Position numbers and translations under genes: made by a program. The notes beneath the pieces are model-generated. The model was not told the origin of the DNA, searched no databases, and saw only the letters and a program-made list of their open reading frames with translations. From Alphaproteobacteria bacterium (GTDB lineage Bacteria; Pseudomonadota; Alphaproteobacteria; Micropepsales; Micropepsaceae): a stretch of 60,661 nt of DNA. Of the stretch, positions 42,440 to 50,090 are shown in pieces (position 1 is the first letter of the stretch; every line of letters begins with the position of its first letter). The DNA is taken from contig JANYAR010000024.1 of assembly GCA_025361185.1 (NCBI GenBank), positions 1 to 60,661 of the forward strand, given 5' to 3'.

Positions 42440-42496
42440 GCAGGTCCAGTGGACCTGCGAGAGGTTGCGAACGGTCCATAGCGGCAGCGTATGGAC
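42440..42496. repeat. Family B hairpin pair between the SDR and der genes
   Basis: Hairpin 1 is GCAGGTCC-AGT-GGACCTGC (42440-42458). Hairpin 2 is GTCCATA-N9-TATGGAC (42474-42496). The element lies between convergent genes and could act as a terminator. Confidence 0.85.
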
Positions 42497-42520
42497 GGCT
42501 AAAGCGAGCGGCCCGGCGCG

Positions 42521-43921
42521 TTATTTCTTTGTCGCGTACGGATTTTTTGAATTCCGCACACTGAAGCGCAGCGGCGTGCCCTTGAGGTCAAAGGCTTCGC
42601 GCAAGCCGTTCTGCAGATAGCGCAGATAGGCCTCGGGCAGGGCGTCGAGCTGATTGCCGAACAAAGTGAAGCTGGGCGGCCGCGCCTTGCGCTGGGTCAT
42701 ATAGCGGATGCGCACCCGGCGTCCCGAAATCGCGGGGGTGGCATGGCGCTGCAATGCCTCGCCGAGGAAACGGTTGAGGGTCGCGGTGGAGACGCGGCTG
42801 TTCCAGGCCTTGTCGGCTTCCATGACGGCGCCCTCCAGCCGGTCTATGCCTTCGCCGGTGCGGGCCGAGGTGGCGATCAGCGGGGCGCCGGCCACCTGGG
42901 GCAACAGCCGGTCCAGCTTTTCGCGCATCCGTGAAATGCCGCCGGCCTTGTTTTCCAAGAGGTCCCATTTGTTGACGGCGAAGACGATGGCGCGGCCCTC
43001 GCGGGCGATCAGGTCGGCGATGGTCAGGTCCTGTTTTTCAAACGGCGCGGTGGCGTCGATCATCACGATGACGCAGTCGGCAAAACGGATGGCTTCCAGC
43101 GTCGAGGCGACCGACATTTCCTCCAAGGTCTCGCCCGCCACCCGCGCTTTTTTTCGCAGGCCCGCGGTGTCGTGCAGCAGCACGTCGCGTTCCCCTGCTT
43201 TCCAGGGTGCGGTGATGGAGTCGCGGGTCAGGCCCGCTTCCGGCCCAGTCAGGGAACGTTCCTCGCCCAGCAGTTGGTTGAACAGGCTGGATTTGCCGAC
43301 ATTGGGCCGTCCCACCAGGGCCAGGCGCAATGGGCGGTCGAGATAATTGACCACCACATCTTCTTGCGGCTCGTCGTCTTCGGAGAATTCTTCTTCGTCG
43401 GCTTCTTCCTGTTTTTCGTCTTCCGCGTCGCCCGCCGGGGCAAGAGCCTCCAAGGCGGCGACAATGTCTTCCATCCCCAGATTATGTTCGGCGGAAATCG
43501 CGATCGCCTCGCCAAAGCCCAGGCCATAGGCCTCGGCCGGCGGTTCTACCCGGCCTTCGCATTTGTTGGCGGCCAGAATCACCGGCTTGCCCGATTTGCG
43601 CAGCGCCTGGGCGATGATCTGGTCGCCCGCCGTCACGCCGGCGCGGGCATCGATCAAGAACAGCAGCGCTTCGGCTTCCTTTATCGCCGTCATGGTCTGT
43701 TTGGTCATGCGATTGGCGATGCTGCCGGTGGCGGCATCTTCAAAGCCCGCCGTATCGATCAGCCGCAGGGACAGACCTTCATAGTCCGCATCCACCGCCT
43801 GGCGGTCGCGGGTCACGCCTGGCGTGTCATGTACGATCGCGGCGGTGCGTCCGGCCAGCCGGTTAAAGAGGCGTGATTTGCCTACATTGGGACGGCCGAC
43901 AATGGCGAGTTTGAGCGGCAT
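42521..43921 (-). CDS. der: Ribosome biogenesis GTPase Der
   Basis: The 466-residue protein has two G domains in series: GRPNVGKSRLFNRL at the start and GRPNVGKSSLFNQLL in the middle, with DTAGFEDA and DTAGLRKKARV switch regions and both KxD motifs (ANKCE, VNKWD). A very acidic linker of about 25 residues (DEKQEEADEEEFSEDDEPQE) joins them. The KH-like C-terminal domain ends LRFSVRNSKNPYATKK. It acts in 50S subunit assembly. It is the last gene of the panB-led reverse-strand operon. Confidence 0.97.
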   Translation of the reverse strand: MPLKLAIVGRPNVGKSRLFNRLAGRTAAIVHDTPGVTRDRQAVDADYEGLSLRLIDTAGFEDAATGSIANRMTKQTMTAIKEAEALLFLIDARAGVTAGDQIIAQALRKSGKPVILAANKCEGRVEPPAEAYGLGFGEAIAISAEHNLGMEDIVAALEALAPAGDAEDEKQEEADEEEFSEDDEPQEDVVVNYLDRPLRLALVGRPNVGKSSLFNQLLGEERSLTGPEAGLTRDSITAPWKAGERDVLLHDTAGLRKKARVAGETLEEMSVASTLEAIRFADCVIVMIDATAPFEKQDLTIADLIAREGRAIVFAVNKWDLLENKAGGISRMREKLDRLLPQVAGAPLIATSARTGEGIDRLEGAVMEADKAWNSRVSTATLNRFLGEALQRHATPAISGRRVRIRYMTQRKARPPSFTLFGNQLDALPEAYLRYLQNGLREAFDLKGTPLRFSVRNSKNPYATKK

Positions 43922-43963
43922 GAATCATAGGCCTCATGTAGCGAAGCGGTAGGCTATAAAAGA

Positions 43964-45364
43964 CTACCGCAGGGCCACGAGTTCGGCGTCGGAGGTGTAG
44001 AGATAGAGTATCCCGCCTGCCACCACCGGCGCGATGGTGGTGCCGGAGGGAATGTCCACCCGTCCCGTCAGTTTGCCGTCATAAGGCGAAATCGCCTCGG
44101 CATAGCCGTTGGACGAGACCACGATCAGCCTGTCGGAGACCAGCACCGGCCCCGCCCAGATGATGGGATCGGCCTTGTTGTCGGGGTCTTCATATTGCGG
44201 CAGCTGATGGATCCAGCGCACCTTGCCTTCCCTGCGCGTCAGGCAGATCAGCCTGGCGCCATTGTCCAGCACATAGACATAGTCGCCCGCCGCCCAGGGC
44301 GTCTGAATACCGCCGATGTCGCGCGACCACAGCCGCTCGCCGGTATTGACGCTGAAAGCCGCCATCAGGCCCGATTGGCTGACGGCATAGACCACGCCGC
44401 GGTCGATCACGGGGCGTCCGGCAATGTCGTCCAACAGGGAGAGCGCCGTGACATGCCCACTGCGCGACAGCACATCGCTCCAGCCCACCTGGCCGTTCTG
44501 GGCCCGCAAGGCAAAGACCTCGCCCGAGGTGTAGGGCGCGATCACGGTTTCGCCCGACACCGCTGCGCTGGTGGAAGCCAAAATGCCCGCCGATTCCGAA
44601 ATGCCCTGATGGTCCCACAACTGGCGTCCGTCGCCTTCGGCCAGGGCATAGAAATGATTGTCGTGGGTGGAAACGAAGATGCGTCCGCCATTCACCACGG
44701 GCGCATTGATGATCGGCATGCCCAGATCCTTGCGCCAGATATCGTGTCCCGTTCTGGCATCCATGCAGATCAGCACGCCAAATCCGGAGGTCATGAAAAT
44801 CTTGCCGTTGTCATAGGCGAGGCCGCCGCCCATGCCTTGCGGCGGGTCGATGGTATTGTGCTTACCTAAGAGACCCCAAAGCGTGGGCCAGTCGGTGCCG
44901 TTGCGCGGCGCAAGGCTGCGGTCCCACACAGGTCTGCCGTTGTTGGCGCGAAAGGTAAAGACGTGTGCTTCGGAATCCTGGGCAAAGATCAGGCCGCCGC
45001 CCACCACCGGCGCTGAGGTCAGGTGGGAGTCGATATCGTTGCCCTTGCCGGCGTCCTGGTTCCAGATTTCGCGCAGCCGTCCCGGCGCCGCCAGGTGATA
45101 CATGGCGTTGGAGGCATAGCCGCCGGGCTGCGGCCATTCCGGATTGCTGAAGGGCGGCGGCAACTGCAGCGGCGTAGCGGCCAGGACGGGATCGGCTTTC
45201 AGCTCGGTGTCCAGCGACATCACCGGAATGCGCACACCGCGCAGATTGGATTTCTTGCCGTTGGTGGCGAACCAGCTGCCGATTTCGCTGAACACCGAGC
45301 AGCCACCCAGCAGCAGCGAGGCGGCGGCCAGCACCAGGCAAAGGCGGGCGGCGCGAGATTTCAT
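43964..45364 (-). CDS. bamB: Outer membrane assembly lipoprotein BamB
   Basis: The 466-residue protein has a lipoprotein signal with lipobox LLGGC (lipid on C22) and an eight-bladed PQQ-like propeller (VFTFRANNGRPVWDRSL, LICMDARTGHDIWRKDLG, FSVNTGERLWSRDIGG). It belongs to the BAM complex that inserts beta-barrel proteins. The position between a YfgM-like gene and der is the conserved bamB context. The start follows the upstream stop with no gap. Confidence 0.95.
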   Translation of the reverse strand: MKSRAARLCLVLAAASLLLGGCSVFSEIGSWFATNGKKSNLRGVRIPVMSLDTELKADPVLAATPLQLPPPFSNPEWPQPGGYASNAMYHLAAPGRLREIWNQDAGKGNDIDSHLTSAPVVGGGLIFAQDSEAHVFTFRANNGRPVWDRSLAPRNGTDWPTLWGLLGKHNTIDPPQGMGGGLAYDNGKIFMTSGFGVLICMDARTGHDIWRKDLGMPIINAPVVNGGRIFVSTHDNHFYALAEGDGRQLWDHQGISESAGILASTSAAVSGETVIAPYTSGEVFALRAQNGQVGWSDVLSRSGHVTALSLLDDIAGRPVIDRGVVYAVSQSGLMAAFSVNTGERLWSRDIGGIQTPWAAGDYVYVLDNGARLICLTRREGKVRWIHQLPQYEDPDNKADPIIWAGPVLVSDRLIVVSSNGYAEAISPYDGKLTGRVDIPSGTTIAPVVAGGILYLYTSDAELVALR

Positions 45365-46096
45365 CTATTTCGCCGCGGGCGTTTTGGCTGCGTTCGCATC
45401 GGCCGCGGTGGCGCCTGCTGCCTGGGGCACCGCATCGGCCGGCACGCTGCCATAGCTCGTGGCGCCGCCGCTCTTGATGAAGGAGGCCATGGCCTTGGCG
45501 CGGGCCCGCAGGCCGTCAGAGCTTTCCGGATCCAGCGCCAGTTCGGAATATTTGGTCAGCGCCGATTTGGTATCCATGGAGCGGTAATCGGCATAGGCCA
45601 GCACTTCACGCGCATTCTGCCGCCAGGCATTGCCCGGCTGATCCAGCGGCTTGAGCAAGTCGGCGAGCTCGGCGCGCGATGCGCTATCGGCCAGCGCCCA
45701 TGCGGCGCGCAGGCGGGCGACCGATCCGATCGGGCCGCCATCGTCCTTGGCGATCTGTTTGTAGATGTCGATGGCGCCGGCGCGCTGGCCCGATGCGAAC
45801 ATGGCGCCCGCCTGGGATAGCTTGGCCACCAGGGCGTAGCCTTTGGGCGCGGTGCGGGCCAGATCGACAAAGGCGCCGGCCGCGGCTTGCGGATTGGAAA
45901 TGCGCTGGGCGGCGATGAAGGCGTCGGAAAGCTTTTGGCGTTCCTGCAATTCGTGGCGCTGCCAGACCTGCCAGCCGGCGATGCCGGCGAACAGCAGCAT
46001 CAGGGCGGCGATGGCGTAACTGCCATAGGCCTTCCAAAGCTTCTCGAACCGCTCGCGGCGAACGTCTTCCTCGACTTCGCGGAAAATATCACTCAC
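45365..46096 (-). CDS. YfgM-like membrane-anchored TPR protein
   Basis: The 243-residue protein has a cytoplasmic N-terminus (SDIFREVEEDVRRERFEKLWKAYG), one membrane helix (SYAIAALMLLFAGIAGWQVW), periplasmic TPR-like helices and an Ala-rich tail. YfgM proteins associate with the Sec translocon and periplasmic chaperones. Its place directly before bamB supports the assignment. Confidence 0.9.
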   Translation of the reverse strand: MSDIFREVEEDVRRERFEKLWKAYGSYAIAALMLLFAGIAGWQVWQRHELQERQKLSDAFIAAQRISNPQAAAGAFVDLARTAPKGYALVAKLSQAGAMFASGQRAGAIDIYKQIAKDDGGPIGSVARLRAAWALADSASRAELADLLKPLDQPGNAWRQNAREVLAYADYRSMDTKSALTKYSELALDPESSDGLRARAKAMASFIKSGGATSYGSVPADAVPQAAGATAADANAAKTPAAK

Positions 46097-46229
46097 AGGC
46101 GCAATCCTTGGGTGGGCTCCTTGCGGGGCCGGGGCTTTTGGGAAGCCTTTGACAGGGCGCGTTAATTAGCCCGCGCGGGGGCCGCGCGCAATGCGCCCGG
46201 CTGTAAGAATTACCCTTGGGAAGGCCCTT

Positions 46230-47054
46230 TCATTGGGCTTTTTTCATGGGGTAGACATTTTCCGCCCCCGGGAAACGCCGTTCACGCACATCCTTGGCAT
46301 AGGCCTGGACGGCGGCCTCGATGGCCGGACCCAGCTGGGCATACTGGCGCACGAATTTGGGCGGATTGGGGTTCAGGCCCAGCATGTCCTCCATGACCAG
46401 AATCTGGCCGTCGCAGGTGGGGCTGGCGCCGATGCCAATGGTGGGGATGGCGATGTCCTGGGTGATCTTGGCCGCCAGCGGTTCGGCCATGCCTTCCAGC
46501 ACCACCGCGAAAGCGCCGGCATCGGATACCGCGTGCGCGTCGGCCAACAAAGCCGGCCATTCGCTTTGCTCGCGTCCGGTGGTGCGGAACCCGCCCTTCA
46601 CATGCACCATCTGCGGCGTGAGCCCGATATGGCCCATCACCGGAATACCGCGCTGGGTAAGGTAGTGAATGGTCTCGGCCATGCGGGTGCCGCCTTCCAG
46701 TTTTACCGCTGTGGCGCCGGTTTCCTGAATCACGCGGGCGGCATTGCGAAACGCGACCGCGGGGCTTTCTTCATAACTGCCGAACGGCATGTCCACCGTC
46801 ACCAACGCGCGCTTGGAGCCGCGCATCACCGCCTTGGCATGGGTGATCATCATCTCCAAGGTGACGCCCAGCGTGGTTTCCAGCCCATGCATCACCATGC
46901 CCAGGCTGTCGCCGACCAGCATGAGATCGACATGGCTGTCGAGCAGCCGCGCCGTATGGGCGTGATAGCAGGTGAGACAGACGATGGGCTCGGCCCCCTT
47001 ATGGGCGCGGATCTGCGGCACCGTGATGCGCGTGAGTTGGGTCTGAACCGACAT
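46230..47054 (-). CDS. panB: 3-methyl-2-oxobutanoate hydroxymethyltransferase
   Basis: The 274-residue enzyme makes ketopantoate for pantothenate and CoA synthesis. [27 protein letters not shown] carries the metal-binding Asp, and [27 protein letters not shown] and [23 protein letters not shown] are the usual signatures. The ATG at 47054 has GGGAGG five bases upstream. It heads the operon with the YfgM-like, bamB and der genes; panC is not in the window. Confidence 0.97.
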   Translation of the reverse strand: MSVQTQLTRITVPQIRAHKGAEPIVCLTCYHAHTARLLDSHVDLMLVGDSLGMVMHGLETTLGVTLEMMITHAKAVMRGSKRALVTVDMPFGSYEESPAVAFRNAARVIQETGATAVKLEGGTRMAETIHYLTQRGIPVMGHIGLTPQMVHVKGGFRTTGREQSEWPALLADAHAVSDAGAFAVVLEGMAEPLAAKITQDIAIPTIGIGASPTCDGQILVMEDMLGLNPNPPKFVRQYAQLGPAIEAAVQAYAKDVRERRFPGAENVYPMKKAQ

Positions 47055-47178
47055 GCGGGCCTCCCGGGCCATTGAGTGGCGGCAACATACCCCAAGCCGG
47101 GCTGCAAAAATAATCGCGGCAGACCCGCTTGCCATACAATACTTGGTGGGCGGGGCTTGACGATCGAGGCGGCGGTCT

Positions 47179-47192
47179 TATACTTAAGTATA
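47179..47192. promoter_or_regulatory. Palindrome at the arsR-like start codon
   Basis: TATACTTAAGTATA is a perfect 14-base palindrome whose last base is the A of the ATG at 47192. It is strongly AT-rich in a GC-rich setting and is a likely binding site for the regulator encoded right after it. Confidence 0.7.
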
Positions 47193-47527
47193 TGCTTAAC
47201 TATCAACTGGACAGAACCTTTGCCGCCCTGGCCGACCCGGCCCGCCGCGCCATGGTGGAGCGCCTGGTGCAGGGCCCCGCCTCGGTCAGCGAGCTGGCCA
47301 AACCGCTGCCCATGTCGCTGCCCGCTGTCATGCTCCATCTGAAGGTGCTGGAGGAATCCGGCCTGGTGACCAGCCAGAAGGCAGGGCGGGTCCGGACCTG
47401 CCGCATAGACCCCAAGATGTTGAGCCAGGCCGAACACTGGGTCGCCGAACGCCGCGCGATGTGGGAGCGCAGTCTCGACCGGCTGGGGGCCTATCTCGAC
47501 GAAACCAAACCAGAGGACGAACGATGA
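47192..47527 (+). CDS. ArsR-family transcriptional regulator
   Basis: The 111-residue protein is a winged-helix repressor: LDRTFAALADPARRAMVERLVQGPASVSELAKPLPMSLPAVMLHLKVLEESGLV is the DNA-binding part, and the C-terminal helix WERSLDRLGAYLDE fits the branch often paired with SRPBCC genes. It lacks the metal-binding cysteines of classical ArsR, so the signal is not a metal through the known site. No ribosome site precedes the ATG, and the operator palindrome abuts it, so the message may be leaderless. Its stop overlaps the next ATG. Confidence 0.93.
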   Translation: MLNYQLDRTFAALADPARRAMVERLVQGPASVSELAKPLPMSLPAVMLHLKVLEESGLVTSQKAGRVRTCRIDPKMLSQAEHWVAERRAMWERSLDRLGAYLDETKPEDER

Positions 47528-48078
47528 GGAAACTGATCTCGCTGATGCATATGTCGCTGGATGGTTTCTGCGGCGGACCGAACGGCGAACTGGACTGGAT
47601 CGCGCTGAACCAGGACATCTTCGCCGACGCCGATGACCTGATCGCAACCGCGGGCGCCGCCGTTTATAGCCGCGTCACCCACGACATGATGCGCGGCTAT
47701 TGGCCGACGCTGCTGGACAAGCCGGATTCGCGAGAGGTGCGTCACGCTCGCTGGGTGGAGCAGATTCCCAAGCTGACTTTCTCGCGCACTATGCAGAATT
47801 GCGACTGGAACAATGTGCATCTTCGCCGCGACGCCAGGGATATTCTCGCCGACAAGCAGCAGCCCGGAAACAATCTGCTGATTTTCGGCAGTCCCGGCCT
47901 GGTCCGGGCCTTCCTCGCATTGGATGCCATCGACGAATTCTGGATTTTCCAGAACCCCATCCTGCTGGGAGCGGGTCTTGCGTATTTCGATGGCGCCAGG
48001 AAGACGCGTCTGAAGCTGGCCAGCCAAAGGCCGTTCGAGAACGGCGTCGTTCGTCTGCACTATGTCAAAGGAGAATAA
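47524..48078 (+). CDS. Dihydrofolate reductase/RibD C-terminal-like protein
   Basis: The 184-residue protein shows the DHFR-like pattern: RKLISLMHMSLDGFCGGPNGELDWIALN, VYSRVTHDMMRGYWPTLL, LLIFGSPGLVRAFL and FQNPILLGAGLAYFDGARK. It is a paralogue in fold, not a close copy, of the protein at 28093. The ATGA overlap with the ArsR gene implies coupled translation. Substrate unknown. Confidence 0.9.
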   Translation: MRKLISLMHMSLDGFCGGPNGELDWIALNQDIFADADDLIATAGAAVYSRVTHDMMRGYWPTLLDKPDSREVRHARWVEQIPKLTFSRTMQNCDWNNVHLRRDARDILADKQQPGNNLLIFGSPGLVRAFLALDAIDEFWIFQNPILLGAGLAYFDGARKTRLKLASQRPFENGVVRLHYVKGE

Positions 48079-48079
48079 G

Positions 48080-48550
48080 ATGCCCCGTTCCGTCGTCCAT
48101 GCCAGCTTCACCATTACCCGCCAGTGGAAGGCCTCGCCCGCGCGGGTTTTTCAAGCATTCGCCGATCAGCAGAAAAAAGACGCCTGGTTCGGCGGCGGTT
48201 CGGACTGGACGCCGGTCAGCCGCAGCTTCGATTTCCGCGAAGGCGGCAGGGAACATGCGGCCGGGCGCTGGAAGACCGGAATGGTTTCCCGTTTCGACTG
48301 CACCTATCTGGACATTGTGGAGCCCGTGGCGGGCGGCGAGGGGCGCATCATCTATAGCTATGTGATGCATCTGGACGACAGGAAGATTTCCGTTTCCCAG
48401 GCCAGTGTCGAACTGTTCGCGGAAGGCGGCGGCACCAAATTGGTACTCACCGAATATGGCGACTATCTCGACGGCTATGACGATGCCGGCAGCCGCGAGC
48501 ATGGCACCAATTTCCTGATGGACGCGCTGGAAAAATCGATAGGGAGCTGA
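48080..48550 (+). CDS. SRPBCC (AHSA1-like) domain protein
   Basis: The 156-residue protein has the ligand-binding fold: HASFTITRQWKASPARVFQAFADQQKKDAWFGGG, FREGGREHAAGRWKTG and TKLVLTEYGDYLDGYDD. The ATG at 48080 has a strong AAGGAG site upstream, one base after the stop of the preceding gene. SRPBCC genes behind an ArsR gene are a common bacterial arrangement of unknown purpose. Confidence 0.9.
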   Translation: MPRSVVHASFTITRQWKASPARVFQAFADQQKKDAWFGGGSDWTPVSRSFDFREGGREHAAGRWKTGMVSRFDCTYLDIVEPVAGGEGRIIYSYVMHLDDRKISVSQASVELFAEGGGTKLVLTEYGDYLDGYDDAGSREHGTNFLMDALEKSIGS

Positions 48551-48558
48551 GAAGAGCC

Positions 48559-49677
48559 ATGATGAAATCCATCATCGCAATATTGCTGACTTTTGCGGCG
48601 CTAGGGCCAGCGGTTGCCGCCGACCAGAGCAAGCCCCAATTCGATCGCGCTGGGGCGGTAAAGATCATCTCCGACCTGCGCCATATCGTAAGTCCACAAG
48701 GTGTTGAGCGCGCCGAAATGGTCCGCATTGGCGGGATCGATCAATGGGTGACGATTCGCGGACGGGATCGCCGCAATCCTGTCCTTCTGATGCTTCACGG
48801 GGGGCCGGGCTTTGTCTCCATGCCGATGAGCTGGTGGTTTCAGCCCGGCTGGGAGGAATATTTCACGGTCGTCCAGTGGGATCAGCGTGGGGCGGGCAAG
48901 ACATACCTTGCCAACGATCCTGGCAAGCTTGGACCGACCATGACGCGCGAGCGCATGCTTGCCGATGCCGAGGAAATGACCGCTTGGCTGCGCAAGGAAT
49001 TTGGCAAGAACAAGATATTTGTCCTCGGCCATTCCTGGGGCAGCTATCTCGGTCTAGAGCTTGCGCACAAGCATCCCGAATGGCTTTATGCATATATTGG
49101 CACCGGCCAGGCAACAAATAATCCTGAAAGCGAGCGCCGCGGCTGGTCCTTTGCCATGGACGCCGCGCGAAAGTCTGGCAATGCCCCGGCGATCCAGGAA
49201 CTTCAGTCCATCGCACCCTATGCCGCCCCGGGCCAACGCGTGCCGATCAAGGACTTGTTCATCCAGCGCAAGTGGTTGCGCATGTTCGGCGGCGTCATGG
49301 CCTATCGCGCCGATAACGATGTTGAAAATGAAGCCACACGGCTGTCTCCCGAATATTCCGACGATGAGATCCGTCACATCTGGGACGGCAATGCCTTTTC
49401 CGAGAAATTTCTATTGGAGGATGTGATCAATATCGATCTGAGTCCGATCGCCAGGCTCGATTGCCCCCTGATCCTGCTGGAGGGGCGCCATGACCGGAAC
49501 GTCAATTCCGAGGTTGCCGCCGAGTGGTTCTCCAAAATCAAAGCCCCGGCCAAGCGGTTCGTCTGGTTCGATCACTCCGGCCACGAGGCTATGATGGAAG
49601 AGCCTGGCAAGTTGCTGGTCTCCCTGGTTCGCTACGCCCGTCCTTTCGCCGAAAAAGCCGGGGATGTCGCGCCCTAA
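48559..49677 (+). CDS. Secreted alpha/beta hydrolase, proline iminopeptidase-like
   Basis: The 372-residue protein has a signal peptide (MMKSIIAILLTFAALGPAVAAD) and an alpha/beta hydrolase domain: the oxyanion region LHGGPGFVS, WDQRGAGKTYL, the nucleophile elbow GHSWGSYLG, Asp in EGRHDRN and His in DHSGHEA. HGGPG and DQRGAG are marks of the S33 prolyl aminopeptidase group. It ends the ArsR-led operon, 8 bases after the SRPBCC gene. Start could be either of two adjoining ATGs. Confidence 0.88.
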   Translation: MMKSIIAILLTFAALGPAVAADQSKPQFDRAGAVKIISDLRHIVSPQGVERAEMVRIGGIDQWVTIRGRDRRNPVLLMLHGGPGFVSMPMSWWFQPGWEEYFTVVQWDQRGAGKTYLANDPGKLGPTMTRERMLADAEEMTAWLRKEFGKNKIFVLGHSWGSYLGLELAHKHPEWLYAYIGTGQATNNPESERRGWSFAMDAARKSGNAPAIQELQSIAPYAAPGQRVPIKDLFIQRKWLRMFGGVMAYRADNDVENEATRLSPEYSDDEIRHIWDGNAFSEKFLLEDVINIDLSPIARLDCPLILLEGRHDRNVNSEVAAEWFSKIKAPAKRFVWFDHSGHEAMMEEPGKLLVSLVRYARPFAEKAGDVAP

Positions 49678-49787
49678 CTCCGGGCGAATGCATGGGAACA
49701 GCCCGAAAATTCTCCAAAACACATACTGATATAACAATATCTTTATATGTATATTGACAGGCGGCCATGCCTGGGCTCTGTTGCCGC

Positions 49788-49950
49788 TCGATAGTTCCCG
49801 AGAGGGATTAATAGGGAATCCGGTGAAACAGCCGGAGCTGCCCCCGCAACTGTCAGCGGCGAGTTCTGGACCCGTACACCGTCACTGAGCCGCGAGGCTC
49901 GGGAAGACGGTCCAGGACGAAGACCCGCGAGCCAGGAGACCTGCTATCGG
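49788..49950 (+). ncRNA. Cobalamin riboswitch
   Basis: The leader of metE has the adenosylcobalamin aptamer core. AGGGAATCCGGTGAAA is followed by CCGGAGCTGCCCCCGCAACTG, and the B12 box appears as GAGCCAGGAGACCTGC. The closing stem pairs GATAG near 49790 with CTATC near 49943. A TTGACA at 49754-49759 in an AT-rich stretch could be the -35 of the transcript. The switch should turn metE off when cobalamin is present. Confidence 0.93.
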
Positions 49951-50090
49951 ATGTCACGCTGGCCGTGGCGGGAACGGTGGGTTCTCGCCAAGGCAAACGA
50001 TCGCTTCGTCAGGCGGTGACATGCGCGCGCGCGTTCCTTGGGCGGAGCGGGTGCCGTGCCTTGCCCATCTGTCCCTGAAACGGAGTGACC

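Noticed and set aside
47192..47527. Arsenic-sensing ArsR
   Set aside because: The protein lacks the cysteine metal site, and no arsenic genes are linked to it.
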